From Myrica gale (Eukaryota; Streptophyta; Magnoliopsida; Fagales; Myricaceae): 64,000 nt of DNA. Position 1 is the stretch's first letter. Each line of letters opens with the position of its first letter. The notes under the pieces were generated by a model. The model worked only from the letters and a program-made list of their open reading frames with translations, was not told the origin of the DNA and made no database searches. A program made the position numbers and the translations under genes. The DNA lies in the NCBI GenBank assembly GCA_963930655.1, contig OZ005620.1, forward strand, positions 2,185,001 to 2,249,000, in the 5' to 3' direction. Positions 60,254-64,000 of the stretch are shown one piece after another.

Positions 60254-61140
60254 GAGAGCTGGACTATATGTTTATCGTTTAAAGCATCTCATGAGTCATG
60301 CCCACAACATTGGGAACCAACCAGTTTCCAGTGCGCAGCAGCCTGCCTACACGATACATGGGTTCACTATCTTATAGAACAAGAGTACTGTCAATATTGA
60401 ATATTCCCCAAACGGCCGTCGGCCGGCATCCTGTAAAGCAAACAACCACTATACGTACAAGAATCAAGAGAACGTTGGATAGATAATTAATTCCCTTTCC
60501 CTTGTCTTCAAATGCTAATTAAGTCCCGTCGGGCGTGAAATTTCTATTACGTACTAGTGCAATGTTCTAAATGCTTTAATTAAGCTTGTGAAGTAAACTC
60601 TGGTAAGATCCAGTAATCACAGCAAAAGGGGTTTTAGAGGTCGCAATGGGTTATAGATAGTGGGGCGGATTATCAGAGTAAGTTGATGAACTTTCTAAGA
60701 AGCAGATGCGTCGACCGCCATTAGTGCTAAGTGCGCTAACGCGTCAGTTTTGTTTTGAGCCTATACTCTCGTTGATCTCACTCTTCTAGCCAACGTCTCT
60801 GACAGTTGAGTATATCTTTGATACTTCACCAGCGGGCTATTCGGTCACACTAGCAACTAGCTTTAACGACAAATCTATCCACCTTCATTTCTCCCAAGTC
60901 GCGAAAATATGTTGTCAAGCATTTTCATTCCAACAGAACCAGTCACCTTTAAAGTCTATATCTGCTTAATTAAATGCACAAATTTTACCCTAGTAGATGG
61001 TTGCTTGCTTCATTCATATATGAAAAATGCCCCCATTACAATGTAGAGACACTGAACATTAAAAGCCTTAGTAAGGACCTAAAAAAGAGTGTAAAATGTA
61101 CAAAGACTTCAAGAGAAAGCATATGAGAAACTCATAAACC
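60254..61140. other. Intergenic region, no gene seen
   Basis: No reading frame above about 60 codons with homology, no RNA gene and no repeat with clear ends was recognised. Confidence 0.45.
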
Positions 61141-61149
61141 CTAATCTAT

Positions 61150-61825
61150 ATATATATATAAACTGGTCTTTAGCGACGATCGCTAAAAACGCCACTACAA
61201 ACCATCTATAGTGGTGGTCACTAATCGCCGCTACAGACCCCTTTAACACTGTTTTCCAAAAAATGTCACTAAAAATTAGGAGTGCCTTCGGATACAATTT
61301 TTGAAAACAATTTTCTGTTTTTTGTTTTAGCCGCATAGGTGCTTGACTTCTTTGTCAGCTGTAGAATTTAAGTTTGAGCGTCTGACCTGTCACACAACAA
61401 AACCCGAGTCTATCAGCGCTAGAATTTAAGTCTGCTGTCAGCTGAGGAGTGGGGACCCACGTGGCTTTATGAAAGCTTTGGAGAGAAAGATGGTTATGTG
61501 ATTGTGAGACGTGTGTATAAAAAACAAAAAAATTGTGAGACGTGTGGAAAGAAGCCCCCTCACTAAAAATCAGAATTTTAAGTCTGCGCTAGAAACTGAG
61601 CCCGACATGCGACAAAACCTGTCAGCGGTCATAGCAAAACAAAAACACGCCCTTCAGCTGCAAGTTCTGACGCACAGACTTAAAAGCAGTCAAGCACCTA
61701 TGCGGCTAAAACAAAAAAGAGAAAATTGTTTTCAAAAATTGTATCCGAACGCACTCTAGATCTTTAGCGGTGGTCACCAACCGTCGGTGACTGCCGCTAA
61801 AAACCCCTTTAGGCGGTTCACGAGC
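61150..61825. mobile_element. CACTA-like subterminal-repeat patch, split by a MITE
   Basis: On each side of the 61280-61756 MITE lie copies of TTTAGCGGTGGTCAC-type sequence and their inverse (for example TTTAGCGACGATCGCTAAA at about 61170 and TAGCGGTGGTCAC at about 61763), the look of CACTA/En-Spm subterminal repeats. A true end was not found, so this is a relic. Confidence 0.45.
61280..61756. mobile_element. MITE with 69-bp inverted repeats and TAG target duplication
   Basis: The 477-bp element has inverted ends starting GAGTGCCTTCGGATACAATT and its inverse, matching over about 69 bp with two mismatches by eye. TAG flanks it (61277-61279 and 61757-61759). No coding capacity. Class is uncertain; a 3-bp target site fits PIF/Harbinger or CACTA. 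Confidence 0.85.
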
Positions 61826-61920
61826 ACGTTCAACCACCCCCTCAACCCCTTGCTTGTGGTAATTATTTCCTTTGGTTATTGTATGTCTCTTTGTTGAGTG
61901 CAAAGGATGGAGTGCCCAAA

Positions 61921-62109
61921 GCATATTGTTCATTTTTTCTTATCCCGTTTCTCATTTTCAATGGCAGAGTTATCACTTGGTAAATATAGTGTTGATGTTG
62001 ATAGCGTACTGAAGAGCATATTATTCATTTTTTCTTATCTCGTTTCTCATTTTCAATGGTAGAGTTATCACTTGGTAAATATAGTGTTGATGCTGATAGC
62101 GTACTGAAG
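61921..62109. repeat. Tandem duplication, 95 bp per unit
   Basis: Bases 61921-62015 recur at 62016-62109 with few changes; both contain TTTCTCATTTTCAATGG and end GATAGCGTACTGAAG. It lies directly next to the 3' breakpoint of the Copia fragment. Confidence 0.9.
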
Positions 62110-62129
62110 CTGCTTTTGCTACTGCTAGG

Positions 62130-64000
62130 ATTAAAGTTAGTGGTTTTCTTGAAGCACCTGAAGTTCGTCATGCATGGCTTGCTGCCAACAAGCTTGAGTA
62201 ACGGCCTGAGAATAAGAATGAGGAACAGGAACATGATCGAGAGTGGCAGTAAATAAGGTAGAAGAAAAACCATACCAATCCGGAGCACGGGACACACGAG
62301 TGAAGCGTCGAGGTAAAGGATCCACTGGATCAGATCGCGGAGCAGTATCAGGAAGGGGCGCTGATGGTGAACGACAACGATGATAGAGAAGCCCAGGCTT
62401 AAAACGTTCAACAGACAAAGGCAGATCATCGAAAGCAGGGAGAAGAGCAAGAGAAGAATCAGAAGAAACATGAGACTGAAAGAAATATTGGTTTTCAAAG
62501 AAAATCACATTCCTAGATATCCGAAACTTATGAGAATGAGCGTCATAACAGACAAAACCTTTCTGGGTAGTACTATAACCCATAAAGGCACACTGGACGG
62601 ACTGAGCAGCAAGCTTGTGACGATCAATAGGTGGAAGATGAACAAAGCAAACACACCCAAAAGTATGAAGAGAATGAATGATACTCAAGAGAAACACCAA
62701 ATAAACGAAAATAAGGAGTGTCAAATTAGAGTAGCTGTTGGCAAACGATTAATCAAATAAACAGCAGAAGATAAAGCTTCAACCCAAAACTGAGCTTCAA
62801 CCCAAAACTGAGGAGGCACAGAAGAGTCAAGCAACAGAGTACGCACCACATCTAATAAGTGAAGATTCTTACGTTCAGCCACACCATTTTGCTGTGGAGT
62901 GTAAGGACAGGAACATTGTGAAATAATACCTTTCTGCTGGAGATAAGTCTGAAAGGAATGAGACATATACTCCCCACCGGAATCAGAGTGTAACGTTTTT
63001 ATACAAGAGCCAAATTGAGTCTCAACAAATGCAACAAATGTTTGGAAAACAGAACACTTCAGCATTTGAACGGAGAAAATATACCCAAGTGAATCGACTA
63101 TAGTCATCGATAAAAGTCACAAAATACCGATATTGACCATGAGAAATAACATGACTCACACCCCAAACATCAGTATGAATAAGCTCAAAACAAGTAGAAG
63201 AACGACTACCATTAGTAGGAAAAGGTAAAATCTTACTTTTCCCAAGACGCAAGTGACACAATCAAAAGAGACATCAGAAGAAGAAAACAAATCTTTATTG
63301 CCCAAAGAACCATGTTTCAAGACAACAGAATTGGGATGTCCCAATTTCTTATGCCAGACCTCACTACTATTGGTTGTAGCTGTACAAGCAAGAGAAACAA
63401 CAGCAGGATTAGAAAATTGTAGAGGAAATAAACGTCCCAATTTAGGCCCCTTCGCGATCACCGTCCCCGACACCTGATCCTGCACAAGACACCAACCACG
63501 AGAAAAATGAACATCACAATTATTATCAACCAATTGACCAACATAAATCCAACTGGTAGATAAGCTGGGAGTGACGAAAACGTTGCCAAACGATGAGCCC
63601 AAGTTACCAACAGCAGTGATAGGAAGAGTCCTGCCATCGACAATCTGAATATGTTGCCCACCGCCATATTTACGAACACCACGAAGACTCGTCACACTAC
63701 CAGTCATATGATTTGAGGCACCCGAATCAACAATCCAAGAGGAAGTAGGGTTAGGACCTGTACCTTGCAAGCCTAAAGCAGAGAGAATCATCTGTTGTAC
63801 CATGACTGGTGTGAGAACGTAGGAAGCAGTGTCTACAGGGGTAGGGGTGGCAGAGGAAGAAGACTGAACATTAGCTTGAAAAGCTTGAGATTGTTGATTA
63901 TGGGGTCGCACTCGACAATCTTTAATAAAATGGCCCGCCTTCTTATAATAGTTACAAACTTTCTTAGGACAATTACGGGCAATGTGCCCATACCCCTTGC
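62130..64000 (-). pseudogene. Decayed Copia gag-pol fragment, truncated by the window edge
   Basis: On the minus strand, from the window edge, come a CCHC-like gag knuckle (GHFIKDC with one Cys replaced by Tyr), a protease site (SWIVDSGASNHMTG), an integrase zinc part (WHKKLGHPN) and core (THTDVWG-like, LHSDSGGEYM, NGVAERKN), then the start of reverse transcriptase (AMHDELQVLQE). The frame breaks at about 63240, 63070 and 62720, and an 18-bp tandem duplication at 62775-62810 repeats QFWVEA. It ends at about 62130, where reverse transcriptase should continue, so the 3' half is lost. Its start is outside the window. This is a different Copia lineage from the helicase insertion. Confidence 0.9.

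Noticed and set aside
62380..62760. Plus-strand frame of 126 codons at the right end
   Set aside because: It is the antisense shadow of the Copia pol fragment.

Overview
The window is nuclear DNA of a flowering plant, most likely a eudicot. The evidence is spliced genes with GT-AG introns, AT-rich spacers full of LTR retrotransposons, MITEs and LINE relics, and plant-specific families (ACS10-type aminotransferase, LITTLE ZIPPER, BASS4-type carrier, Ycf49-like plastid protein, A20/AN1 SAP protein). I cannot name the species. Gene names rest on remembered family sequences; no search was run.

Left part (1-9.6 kb): a 134-bp tandem repeat and small MITEs, then an intact four-exon ACS10-like aminotransferase gene (+, 1532-5062) converging on an intact two-exon LRR receptor-like kinase gene (-, 6317-9052) whose kinase domain lacks the catalytic HRD aspartate. 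Middle-left (13.7-25.9 kb): a DEAD-box helicase gene of the RH35/DDX41 type, cut inside its first coding exon by a nearly complete 7.65-kb Copia element (16317-23968). The element has near-identical 450-bp LTRs, a 5-bp target duplication, one in-frame stop in gag, and an antisense tRNA-like segment in its leader. The helicase also carries a separate stop at motif III, so it is called a pseudogene.

Middle (27.3-44.9 kb): an intact four-exon VTT/DedA (TVP38/TMEM64) membrane-protein gene (-), a BASS4-like transporter pseudogene (+) with two frameshifts and two stops, an intact four-exon gene for a Ycf49-like (DUF2499) plastid protein (+), and a two-exon LITTLE ZIPPER gene (-). Right part (45-64 kb): mostly repeats, with one intact A20/AN1 stress-associated protein gene (+, 54959-55513) that has a readable promoter and an inferred 5'UTR intron. 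The repeats include two retroposed sequences with 16-bp target duplications, LINE RNase H relics, Tourist-like MITEs, a probable solo LTR, an LTR remnant carrying a nested MITE, a CACTA-like patch with a young 477-bp MITE, and a decayed minus-strand Copia running off the right edge.

The intact genes ACS10-like, LRR-RLK, VTT protein and SAP match, in family and order, gene neighbourhoods I recall from Arabidopsis (At1g62950/At1g62960 and At1g12440/At1g12450/At1g12460). The window is therefore probably an ancestral conserved block expanded by transposons, with the helicase and transporter copies as decaying members.
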